Positions 1 to 6,349 of a stretch of DNA of 13,615 nucleotides are shown piece by piece (position 1 is the first letter of the stretch; each line of letters starts with the position of its first letter). Both the position numbers and the translations under genes were made by a program. The notes beneath the pieces were generated by a model that saw only the letters and a list, made by a program, of their open reading frames with translations, ran no database searches and was not told the DNA's origin. The DNA comes from 4572-123 sp002084545 (GTDB lineage Bacteria > Desulfobacterota > Desulfobacteria > Desulfobacterales > 4572-123), in assembly GCA_029939715.1 (NCBI GenBank), contig JAOZSJ010000098.1:1-13615 (forward strand), given 5' to 3'.

Positions 1-798
1 CCGGAAAAGAAAAATTCCGAGGTCATGCCCACCGAGCCTTACCTGCTGGGTTCCCACTCCGGCTGCTGCGGTCTGTGGACATCGGGTCCGGATTATGACT
101 GGATACCTGATGCCTACAAGATCAAAGCTGCCAACGGCAAGGTATACAATCGTATGACGACGGTCAACGGTCTGTTTACAGCCGGTGACGGTGTCGGCGG
201 CTCCGGTCATAAGTTCTCCTCGGGCTCCCATGCCGAAGGACGTATGGTAGCCAAGGAGATGGTGAAATATGCCAAGGACAATGCCGATTTTACGCCGGCC
301 CTGAAGCAGTCCAATGAAGAACTTGTGGATCTGGTTTACAAACCGGTCCGGACTTTCCTTGACAATTGTGCCTACACCACCGCCATCGACATCAACCCCA
401 GTTACATCAAACCCAATGGAATGATGTACCGTCTGATGAAAGCTACTCATGAGTATGGCGCGGGGACAGCGACCTTTTATATGACATCCAGCAAAAGTCT
501 GGAGATCGTAATGAATCTTCTGTCCACCATGCGCGAAGATTGCGCTAAAATGGCTGCCGGGGATGTGCATGAATTGATGCGTGCCTGGGAAATCGAGCAT
601 CGGATCTGGACCGTGGAAGCGCATCTGCGTCACATCCAGTATCGTAAGGAAACCCGCTATCCCGGTTTCTATTATCAGTCCGATTATCCGGGCCAGGATG
701 ACGAAAACTGGTTCTGCTTCGTCAATTCCAAGTATGATCCGGCCAAGGCTGAATGGGATATATTCAAGAAAGACTATATCAAGATCATCGCGGACTAA
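1..798 (+). CDS. aprA: Adenylylsulfate (APS) reductase alpha subunit AprA, 3' part
   Basis: This is the C-terminal part (265 residues) of the FAD-containing catalytic subunit of dissimilatory APS reductase. With AprB it reduces adenosine phosphosulfate to sulfite and AMP in the cytoplasm. The reading frame is open from base 1, and full AprA proteins are about 650 residues, so roughly the first 60% lies outside the window. The recognisable AprA stretch is GSHSGCCG followed by YNRMTTVNGLFTAGD and then HKFSSGSHAEGR; this is the late flavin-binding part of the fumarate-reductase-like fold. After it comes the helical AprA-specific C-terminus, with the HRIWTVEAHLRHIQYRKETRYPG segment near residues 199-221 of the visible part. 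The gene ends at TAA and a strong terminator follows 40 nt later. aprB is expected upstream but cannot be seen. The qmoABC genes downstream fit the usual apr-qmo arrangement of sulfate reducers. Confidence 0.96.
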   Translation, partial: PEKKNSEVMPTEPYLLGSHSGCCGLWTSGPDYDWIPDAYKIKAANGKVYNRMTTVNGLFTAGDGVGGSGHKFSSGSHAEGRMVAKEMVKYAKDNADFTPALKQSNEELVDLVYKPVRTFLDNCAYTTAIDINPSYIKPNGMMYRLMKATHEYGAGTATFYMTSSKSLEIVMNLLSTMREDCAKMAAGDVHELMRAWEIEHRIWTVEAHLRHIQYRKETRYPGFYYQSDYPGQDDENWFCFVNSKYDPAKAEWDIFKKDYIKIIAD

Positions 799-837
799 GT
801 AAGGTGCGGCTGTAGTTGCGGTCGAACCTGAGAAGGG

Positions 838-870
838 CCTCCAGGTGTCGTGCGGCACCTGGAGGTTTTT
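838..870 (+). terminator. Intrinsic terminator after aprA
   Basis: A perfect 10-bp stem, CCTCCAGGTG (838-847) with CACCTGGAGG (856-865), has an 8-nt loop and is followed at once by TTTTT (866-870). It lies 40 nt after the aprA stop and before qmoA. It implies that most apr transcripts end here and that qmoABC has its own promoter, or is reached only by readthrough. Confidence 0.9.
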
Positions 871-904
871 ATTAATATCCAGCCATGTTGTCATTTCCAA
901 TTCG

Positions 905-1046
905 GACGATATTCCAAAAGTTTGCAAATTGTCCGTATGCCTATCTGCTTGACGCCTTCATATTCCGATGATCATTTCAGATGAGTTCGGGTTTACTCAA
1001 GTTGCGTGAAGTATTCAGGTATCCGGACAATTTACGGGATATCGTC
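905..1046. repeat. Long imperfect inverted repeat upstream of qmoA
   Basis: AAATTGTCCG (926-935) is the reverse complement of CGGACAATTT (1024-1033). CTTGACGC (948-955) pairs with GCGTGAAG (1004-1011) with one mismatch. GACGATAT (905-912) pairs with ATATCGTC (1039-1046). The two inner blocks are separated by exactly 12 nt in both arms, so this is one extended dyad and not scattered matches. The outer block has unequal spacing (13 against 5 nt). The central loop is about 48 nt (956-1003). It could be a regulator-binding dyad, a leader-RNA fold or a repeat remnant. Confidence 0.6.
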
Positions 1047-1095
1047 TGATGAGAAAATGATTTTTTTAAATATTCATTAACCATGTACAATGCAC

Positions 1096-1100
1096 GGAGG
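1096..1100 (+). promoter_or_regulatory. Ribosome binding site deciding the qmoA start
   Basis: GGAGG sits 6 nt before the ATG at 1107. The in-frame upstream ATG at 1083 has no such motif before it, and the 24 nt between the two contain this GGAGG. The start at 1107 is therefore preferred. Confidence 0.8.
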
Positions 1101-1106
1101 GATAGC

Positions 1107-2384
1107 ATGACAGAAGATAAATCAGCCCCAGCTAACGGAAGTATCCTTGTTGTTGGAGGGGGGATAAGCGGGTTGACTACCGCTCTCGAAGCTGCCGAAG
1201 TAGGGTACGAGGTGTTTCTGATCGAAAAGAACCCTTACCTCGGTGGGAGAGTCGCCCAGTTAAACCAGTATTTCCCTAAACTGTGCCCCCCTACCTGCGG
1301 CCTTGAGATTAATTTCAGAAGGATCAAGGAGAATCCCCTGATCAAGGTACTCACAATGGCCGAGGTCGAAAAGGTCAAGGGTGGACCAGGGAGTTATGAT
1401 GTGACCATCAGGATCAGCCCAAGGTATGTAAATGAGAACTGTACCTGCTGCGGGGAATGTGCCGAAGCTTGTAAGACGGAGGTCTCCAATGAATTAAATT
1501 TTGGAATGGACAAGATCAAGGGCGCTTATCTGCCCCATGAGATGGCTTTTCCGGCACGCTATGTGATTTCACCCCGGATCATAGGCACCGAAGCCGCCGA
1601 AAAGTGCAAGGAAGCATGTAAATACGATGCAATAGACCTTGACATGAAAACGAAAACAATAGACCTCAAAATAGGGGCAATTGTCTGGGCCACCGGCTGG
1701 GAGCCCTATGATGCGGCAAAGATTGATAATCTCGGGTTTGGCCGGCACCGGAATATTATCACCAATATGATGATGGAACGGCTGGCGGCTCCCAATGGAC
1801 CCACAAAGGGTAAAATCCTCAGACCCTCGGACGACCAGGCCCCGAAAAGTATCGGGTTCGTACAGTGTGCGGGATCGCGGGATGAAAACCACCTGCCCTA
1901 CTGTTCTTATATCTGCTGTATGGCCTCGTTGAAGCAAGCCACCTATATTCGGGAGCAATATCCGGATGCCGAAATCTATATTTTTTATATCGATTTGAGA
2001 GCACCAGGCCAGCGCTATGAAAAATTTTACAAAAAGATCAAGGAAGATGAAAACGTCTTTTTTGTGAAGGGCAAGGTTGCCGAAGTCAGTGAAGATCCGA
2101 ACTCCGGGAATATCACACTGGTAGCCGAAAACGCCGTAACCGGTGAAAAGATCAGGCAGACCGTGGACCTGGCCGTGCTGGCCACCGGCATGCAGCCCAC
2201 TGCCGTTAATGCCAAGCTGCCCGCTGACCTGAACTATAATGCCGACGGATTTATTATAAATGATTTTGAAAAGGGCGGTATGTTTGCCACCGGATGTGCC
2301 AATAAACCGGTTGACGTGGTCTCGTCCAATCAAAATGCAACCGGTATGGCCCTCAAGGCGATTCAAACCCTGGTGAGGAGGTAA
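1107..2384 (+). CDS. qmoA: Quinone-interacting membrane-bound oxidoreductase subunit QmoA
   Basis: This is an HdrA-like flavoprotein subunit (425 residues) of the Qmo complex, which carries electrons from menaquinol towards AprBA. The N-terminal Rossmann dinucleotide motif GGGISG is at residues 17-22, with the acidic end of strand 2 at E40 (LIEKNPYLGGR). A CPPTC pair follows at C60 and C64. A complete ferredoxin-type pattern lies at C112, C115, C118 and C122 (CxxCxxCxxxC), with another C-x3-C at 167/171. The HdrA signature QCAGSRD...YCSYICC gives C254, C266, C270 and C271, known in HdrA as ligands of an iron-sulfur cluster. The second flavin motif is LAVLATGMQP, followed by GMFATGCA. The protein is soluble, with no signal peptide or membrane segment. 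The start at 1107 is chosen on the GGAGG; an ATG at 1083 would add 8 residues. The stop is 3 nt from qmoB, so the two are co-transcribed. Confidence 0.95.
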   Translation: MTEDKSAPANGSILVVGGGISGLTTALEAAEVGYEVFLIEKNPYLGGRVAQLNQYFPKLCPPTCGLEINFRRIKENPLIKVLTMAEVEKVKGGPGSYDVTIRISPRYVNENCTCCGECAEACKTEVSNELNFGMDKIKGAYLPHEMAFPARYVISPRIIGTEAAEKCKEACKYDAIDLDMKTKTIDLKIGAIVWATGWEPYDAAKIDNLGFGRHRNIITNMMMERLAAPNGPTKGKILRPSDDQAPKSIGFVQCAGSRDENHLPYCSYICCMASLKQATYIREQYPDAEIYIFYIDLRAPGQRYEKFYKKIKEDENVFFVKGKVAEVSEDPNSGNITLVAENAVTGEKIRQTVDLAVLATGMQPTAVNAKLPADLNYNADGFIINDFEKGGMFATGCANKPVDVVSSNQNATGMALKAIQTLVRR

Positions 2385-2387
2385 TCC

Positions 2388-4727
2388 ATGGATAAAAAAT
2401 ATGGCGTATATATCTGCACAGGCTGCGGAATCGGAGATGCCCTTGACATCAAAGAGCTGTGTGGCATACCCGAGGAAGAGGGATTGCCTGTTGCAACCCA
2501 TCCCTGTTTGTGCGGCAAGGAAGGTCTGGCACTGTTAAAAAAGGATATTGCTGAAAAAGGGACCAACACCCTTGTTATCGGTGCATGTTCACGGCGGGTC
2601 AATTTCGATGTTTTTAAATTTGACGGCTGCATTGTCGATCGTGTGAACCTGAGAGAACAGGTGGTCTGGTCTCATCCGCGCTCCGAATTTCCGGCGCTTA
2701 CCGAAGAGCAGAAAGATGATGAGGAACATTTCGACCGGCTTCAGATGCTGGCCGAGGACTATGTCAAAATGGGCATGGCACGGGTTGAAAAAGTCGATCT
2801 TCCCGAACCATCCAAATTAGATACCTTCAGCCGCGGGATACTTGTGATCGGCGGCGGGATGACCGGTATGGCAGCGGCTCTGGATGCTGCTAAAGCCGGT
2901 TATGAGGTAACTATTGTCGAGAAGGAACCCGCACTGGGGGGGAACGCAAACAACTGGCGTCGACAGTTGCCTGTACAGGATCCCTATGAAGAGCTGATTG
3001 ACCCGATAGTAGCTGATACGATCAAGGCGGTTGAGTCCGCCAAGAATATTACGATCAAAACCGAAACCGTAGTGGCCCGGATTGCCGGCCAGCCGGGCGA
3101 GTTCACCGTGACGTTGAAAAAACCGGGTGAAAAAATTGAGTTTGATGTGCCCTACCCCCTGCCCGATGAGATGAAGGTGGATGAAAACGGCAAGGAACTG
3201 GATGTGGATCAGCAGGTCGAGCGTTACAAGGAATACAACAAGGGGCGGGTCGATATTCTGGCCCTGGATCCTGACGGCGAGCTTTTCGGAGCCGTGATCC
3301 TGGCAGCCGGATGGCGGCCGTATGAGCCAAAAGGCGATGAGTTTGCCCATCTTGGATTCGGCATTTCTCCCGATGTGGTTACCAATGCCCAGTTCGAAAA
3401 ACTGGCTGCCGCAGGCAAGATTGTAAGACCCTCCGACGGGAGGCAGGCCAAATCGGTGGTGTTTATTCAGAGTCCTGATAAAAATGACGACGATAATGAT
3501 TTTTCCTATACCGGCAGTGTAACCAGCCTGGTGGCCCTCAAGCAGGCTAAATATGTGCGCGAGGATTATGAAGACGGCAAGGCCTATGTTTTTTACCAGC
3601 ATATGCGCACTCCGGGGCTGCAGGAAAATTTTTATAAAAGCCTTCAGCAGGACAGGGGAATTTTTCTCAGTAAGGGCGAAGTGATGAACGTGTCGGCGAA
3701 TGGTGACTCCCTGATAGTGGAGGCGGACCACACCCTTTTGGGTGAAAAGGTCCAGGTCAAGGCCGACATGGTTGTCCTGGCCACCGGTATGGTGCCGGCC
3801 ACGGCCGATGATCCGGTCATCAACCTGGCTTACCGACAGGGACCGGCTTTTCGGGATATCGATCTTTTTGACGGGTATTCGGATTCCAATTTTATCTGTT
3901 TCCCATATGAAACCCAGCGAACCGGAATCTATGCCGCAGGTTGCGTACGGCGTTCCATGACCGTGGAGGAATCCATGGAAGATGCCGCCGGAGCGGCCCT
4001 CAAGGCGATTCAGTGCATCGAATCATCCAACCGTGGCGTGTCTGTACATCCGAGGTCGGGAGACATGACATTCCCCGATTTCTTTTTCCAGAGATGTACT
4101 CAGTGCAAACGCTGCACCGAAGAATGTCCTTTCGGGGCACTGGATGACGATGAAAAGGGCACTCCCAAGCCCAACCCCACCCGGTGTCGTCGCTGTGGTA
4201 CCTGCATGGGGGCCTGTCCGGAACGGATTATCGGATTTGCCGACTATAATATCGACAGCATCGGCTCCATGGTAAAATCCATCGGGGTGCCGTCAGAGGA
4301 CGATTATGACGAGCCGCCTATGCGCATCCTGGGACTGGTGTGTGAAAATGATGCCTATCCGGCCCTTGATATGGCCGGGCTGCACCGGCTTTCCTTTTCG
4401 GCGGATGTCCGCTTTATACCGGTGCGTTGCCTGGGCTCGGTCAATGTGATCTGGATCAAGGATGCCCTGGCTCAGGGCATGGACGGCGTGTTCCTGCTGG
4501 GCTGCAAGCACGGCGATGATTATCAGTGCCATTTTGTAAAGGGCAGTGAACTGGCCGAAATCCGCATGCAGAAAATCGGGGATGCACTGTCGAGCCTGGC
4601 CCTGGAAGAGGAACGGGTCGCTCAGTTTGATATCGCCATTGACGATTATGACAAGCTTCCCAAGATCATCAATGATTTTGCGGAATTAATAGAAGACCTT
4701 GGCCCGAACCCGTTCAAGGGTTTCTAA
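2388..4727 (+). CDS. qmoB: Qmo complex subunit QmoB (HdrA-like with ferredoxin and MvhD-like domains)
   Basis: This is the large soluble Qmo subunit (779 residues). GAGGAGG at 2375-2381, inside the end of qmoA, precedes the ATG by 6 nt. An N-terminal cysteine-bearing region (YICTGCG, C10/C13; PCLCG; GACSRR) is followed by an HdrA-like flavin domain with GGGMTG at 155-160 and VEKEPALGG. The second flavin motif is VVLATGMVP, with GIYAAGC later. Two [4Fe-4S] ferredoxin motifs follow: C570, C573, C576, C580 and C600, C603, C606, C610. The last ~130 residues resemble MvhD, the electron-transfer subunit of methanogen heterodisulfide reductase/hydrogenase complexes, with cysteines at 652, 681, 706 and 714 (RCLG, GCKHGDDYQC). 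The HdrA cluster signature present in QmoA is replaced here by IQSPDK...SYTGSVTS, so that cluster should be missing. It works with QmoA and QmoC in electron transfer from quinol to APS reductase. Confidence 0.95.
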   Translation: MDKKYGVYICTGCGIGDALDIKELCGIPEEEGLPVATHPCLCGKEGLALLKKDIAEKGTNTLVIGACSRRVNFDVFKFDGCIVDRVNLREQVVWSHPRSEFPALTEEQKDDEEHFDRLQMLAEDYVKMGMARVEKVDLPEPSKLDTFSRGILVIGGGMTGMAAALDAAKAGYEVTIVEKEPALGGNANNWRRQLPVQDPYEELIDPIVADTIKAVESAKNITIKTETVVARIAGQPGEFTVTLKKPGEKIEFDVPYPLPDEMKVDENGKELDVDQQVERYKEYNKGRVDILALDPDGELFGAVILAAGWRPYEPKGDEFAHLGFGISPDVVTNAQFEKLAAAGKIVRPSDGRQAKSVVFIQSPDKNDDDNDFSYTGSVTSLVALKQAKYVREDYEDGKAYVFYQHMRTPGLQENFYKSLQQDRGIFLSKGEVMNVSANGDSLIVEADHTLLGEKVQVKADMVVLATGMVPATADDPVINLAYRQGPAFRDIDLFDGYSDSNFICFPYETQRTGIYAAGCVRRSMTVEESMEDAAGAALKAIQCIESSNRGVSVHPRSGDMTFPDFFFQRCTQCKRCTEECPFGALDDDEKGTPKPNPTRCRRCGTCMGACPERIIGFADYNIDSIGSMVKSIGVPSEDDYDEPPMRILGLVCENDAYPALDMAGLHRLSFSADVRFIPVRCLGSVNVIWIKDALAQGMDGVFLLGCKHGDDYQCHFVKGSELAEIRMQKIGDALSSLALEEERVAQFDIAIDDYDKLPKIINDFAELIEDLGPNPFKGF

Positions 4728-4804
4728 TGATTGAAGCTATCTGGCTGGATTCGGACGGCCGGGAACGGCTGTCGGATTCAGCTCCCAAGATTAAGGAGAT
4801 ATGA
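4727..4804 (+). CDS. Possible 25-codon ORF linking qmoB to qmoC
   Basis: The ATG at 4727-4729 overlaps the qmoB stop (TAATG), and AAGGG at 4716-4720 lies 6 nt before it. The frame is open for 25 codons, starting MIEAIWLDSD and ending PKIKEI, and stops at TGA 4802-4804. That stop overlaps an ATG at 4801, which is in frame with qmoC. The layout is what translational coupling looks like, and it fills the only gap (79 nt) in an otherwise tight operon. The peptide is hydrophilic and acidic to neutral, with no recognised domain. It could equally be chance: 25 open codons is short, and its internal sequence also contains the qmoC ribosome binding site. I do not assign a function. Confidence 0.3.
   Translation: MIEAIWLDSDGRERLSDSAPKIKEI
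4793..4798 (+). promoter_or_regulatory. Ribosome binding site deciding the qmoC start
   Basis: AAGGAG lies only 2 nt before the ATG at 4801 but 8 nt before the in-frame ATG at 4807. The second ATG has normal spacing and is taken as the start. Confidence 0.75.
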
Positions 4805-4806
4805 AT

Positions 4807-5958
4807 ATGGCTGATAGATATTTGATTGAGCCTGATGTTAATTTTATAAACGAAGTGGCCGGGCTGGGCGGCGAAGATCTGAAAAAATGCTTTCAATGCG
4901 CCACCTGTTCGGTGGCTTGTCCTATTTCCCCGGATAACAAACCGTTTCCACGTAAAGAGATGATCGCGGCATCCTGGGGGCTCAAGGATAAACTGGTGGG
5001 CAATGGTGATATATGGTTGTGTCACAACTGCGGCGACTGCTCCACACTGTGTCCCCGTGGCGCCAAACCCGGTGACGTGCTTGCCGCAATTCGCCAGTAT
5101 GCAATCACCGATTATGCAGCTCCCAAAGCTCTCGGCAAGATGGTCAATGATCCCAAAAAATTGCCGGTACTGCTGGCAATTCCCACGGTTTTATTCATAG
5201 TGGTGGGCCTGCTCCTGAAGCTGCTTGGTGTCAACTGGCTGAATTTTGCACCCGGTGGTGATGAAATCGTTCATTCCCACTTTTTTTCAAGCTGGCTGGT
5301 TGATCTGATGATGATTCCGGCTTCATTCTGGGCGGTTGCGGTTTTCGGGCTGGGATTGAAGCGGTTTCTGGCCGACATCCATGCCAACGCCCTGGCCGAG
5401 GGTAAGACGGACAAGGAGTCCATCGAACCGGTGGGATTTGTCCAGGCCCTGATCAGGATCATCCCAACCATCCTGAAGCATGATAAATTCAACGAATGCA
5501 GCGAAAACAAGGACCGGTCCACGGCCCATATGATGGTTTTTTTCGGTTTTATCGGTCTGTTTATCGTTACCTCTATTTTCTTTATCGTACTGTACGTGTT
5601 CCAGATTCACGGGCCCTATTCACAGATGAACCCGGTAAAATGGCTTGCCAATATTGCAGGCGTGTCCCTGGTTATCGGCAGCAGCCTGATGATTAAAAAC
5701 CGCCTGGCCAAAAAAGATGATCAGGTATCAACCTATCAGGACTGGTTTCTCATCGGACTTGCCCTGGCTCTCGGGCTTAGCGGTATGCTGGCGGAAATGA
5801 CTCGACTGGGCGGTTTGGCCGGTATCTCCTATTTCCTCTATTTCGTCCATCTGGTTTTTGTATGGTCCCTGTTTATCTATGTGCCGTTTACAAAGCTGGC
5901 GCATATCGTATATCGTACCACTGCCATGGCCTATTCGGAATATGGAAATAGAAAATAG
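4807..5958 (+). CDS. qmoC: Qmo complex membrane subunit QmoC
   Basis: This is the membrane anchor of Qmo (383 residues), a natural fusion of an HdrC-like iron-sulfur domain with an HdrE/NarI-like heme b domain that takes electrons from menaquinol. The N-terminal domain has two [4Fe-4S] motifs: C28, C31, C34, C38 (CFQCATCSVACP) and C72, C75, C78, C82 (CHNCGDCSTLCP). About six hydrophobic segments follow, near residues 119-141, 161-184, 243-267, 278-296, 312-332 and 340-362. Histidines at or near the membrane segments that could ligate heme b include H241, H348 and H366; which ones do so cannot be decided here. Length and domain order are normal for the family. An alternative start at 4801 would add two residues. 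It is the last gene of the operon, with a terminator hairpin beginning 18 nt downstream. Confidence 0.95.
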   Translation: MADRYLIEPDVNFINEVAGLGGEDLKKCFQCATCSVACPISPDNKPFPRKEMIAASWGLKDKLVGNGDIWLCHNCGDCSTLCPRGAKPGDVLAAIRQYAITDYAAPKALGKMVNDPKKLPVLLAIPTVLFIVVGLLLKLLGVNWLNFAPGGDEIVHSHFFSSWLVDLMMIPASFWAVAVFGLGLKRFLADIHANALAEGKTDKESIEPVGFVQALIRIIPTILKHDKFNECSENKDRSTAHMMVFFGFIGLFIVTSIFFIVLYVFQIHGPYSQMNPVKWLANIAGVSLVIGSSLMIKNRLAKKDDQVSTYQDWFLIGLALALGLSGMLAEMTRLGGLAGISYFLYFVHLVFVWSLFIYVPFTKLAHIVYRTTAMAYSEYGNRK

Positions 5959-5976
5959 ATAAAAAAACAAGTCGTA

Positions 5977-6014
5977 AAAAAGGGGAAGCTTCTAAAAAGG
6001 GGCTTCCCCTTTTT
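5977..6014. terminator. Bidirectional terminator between qmoC and ywbE
   Basis: AAAAAGGGGAAGC (5977-5989) pairs perfectly with GCTTCCCCTTTTT (6002-6014) across a 12-nt loop. Because the stem begins with an A-run and ends with a T-run, it can end both the plus-strand qmo transcript and the minus-strand patatin-ywbE transcript. The remaining bases up to the ywbE stop (6015-6129) show nothing else recognisable. Confidence 0.88.
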
Positions 6015-6129
6015 CTATTTCCAAAATCCACACTGACTGCGATATCAAGTTTCTGCCGGTCATGCATATGAGCGGTACTCTTACAAAAAGTGCCCTGATT
6101 GGTTTTTTCACGGATTGGGCCATGGCTTT

Positions 6130-6324
6130 TTAAGTATAAATTTTTTTAACTCTGCCAACCTGTCCATCCTCCAGCCGGACCTTTATACCGTGGGGATGAC
6201 TGCTCGATCTGGTGAGTATATTGCTGACAATGCCCCGGGTCGGTATTCCGGTGCGCTGGTCTTTTTTCAGTACGATGTCCACTTTGATTCCGGGTTTAAT
6301 ATCTCTGCGAATGCTTCCTTCCAT
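6130..6324 (-). CDS. ywbE: YwbE family protein (DUF2196)
   Basis: This is a 64-residue protein of the small, conserved YwbE family, whose function is not established as far as I know. The match covers nearly the whole length: RRDIKPGIKVDIVLKKDQRTG, then TRGIVSNILT, then SSSHPHGIKVRLEDGQVGRVKKI. The composition is basic, with alternating hydrophobic residues that suggest a small beta-rich fold. A nucleic-acid-binding role is conceivable but is inference only. The start is supported by AAGGAAG 6 nt upstream. It lies 25 nt after the patatin gene on the same strand, so it is probably co-transcribed with it. It ends facing qmoC across the shared terminator. Confidence 0.88.
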   Translation of the reverse strand: MEGSIRRDIKPGIKVDIVLKKDQRTGIPTRGIVSNILTRSSSHPHGIKVRLEDGQVGRVKKIYT

Positions 6325-6349
6325 CAGTTGCTTCCTTTTTTAAATTTCT

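Larger units (their letters stand above)
799..1106. other. aprA-qmoA intergenic region
   Basis: This 308-nt spacer holds the aprA terminator, a long imperfect inverted repeat (905-955 against 1004-1046) and an AT-rich stretch at about 1059-1080 just before the qmoA ribosome binding site. A TTGACG hexamer at 949-954 lies inside one repeat arm but has no convincing -10 box at normal spacing, so I do not call a promoter. No coding potential is seen. The qmo promoter should lie here if the terminator is effective. Confidence 0.7.

Noticed and set aside
1569..2501. 310-codon minus-strand frame opposite qmoA.
   Set aside because: It is fully antisense to a well-recognised gene, has no family resemblance and arises from the codon bias of qmoA.
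2817..3731. 304-codon minus-strand frame opposite qmoB.
   Set aside because: It is antisense to conserved QmoB flavin-domain sequence and has no recognisable protein features.
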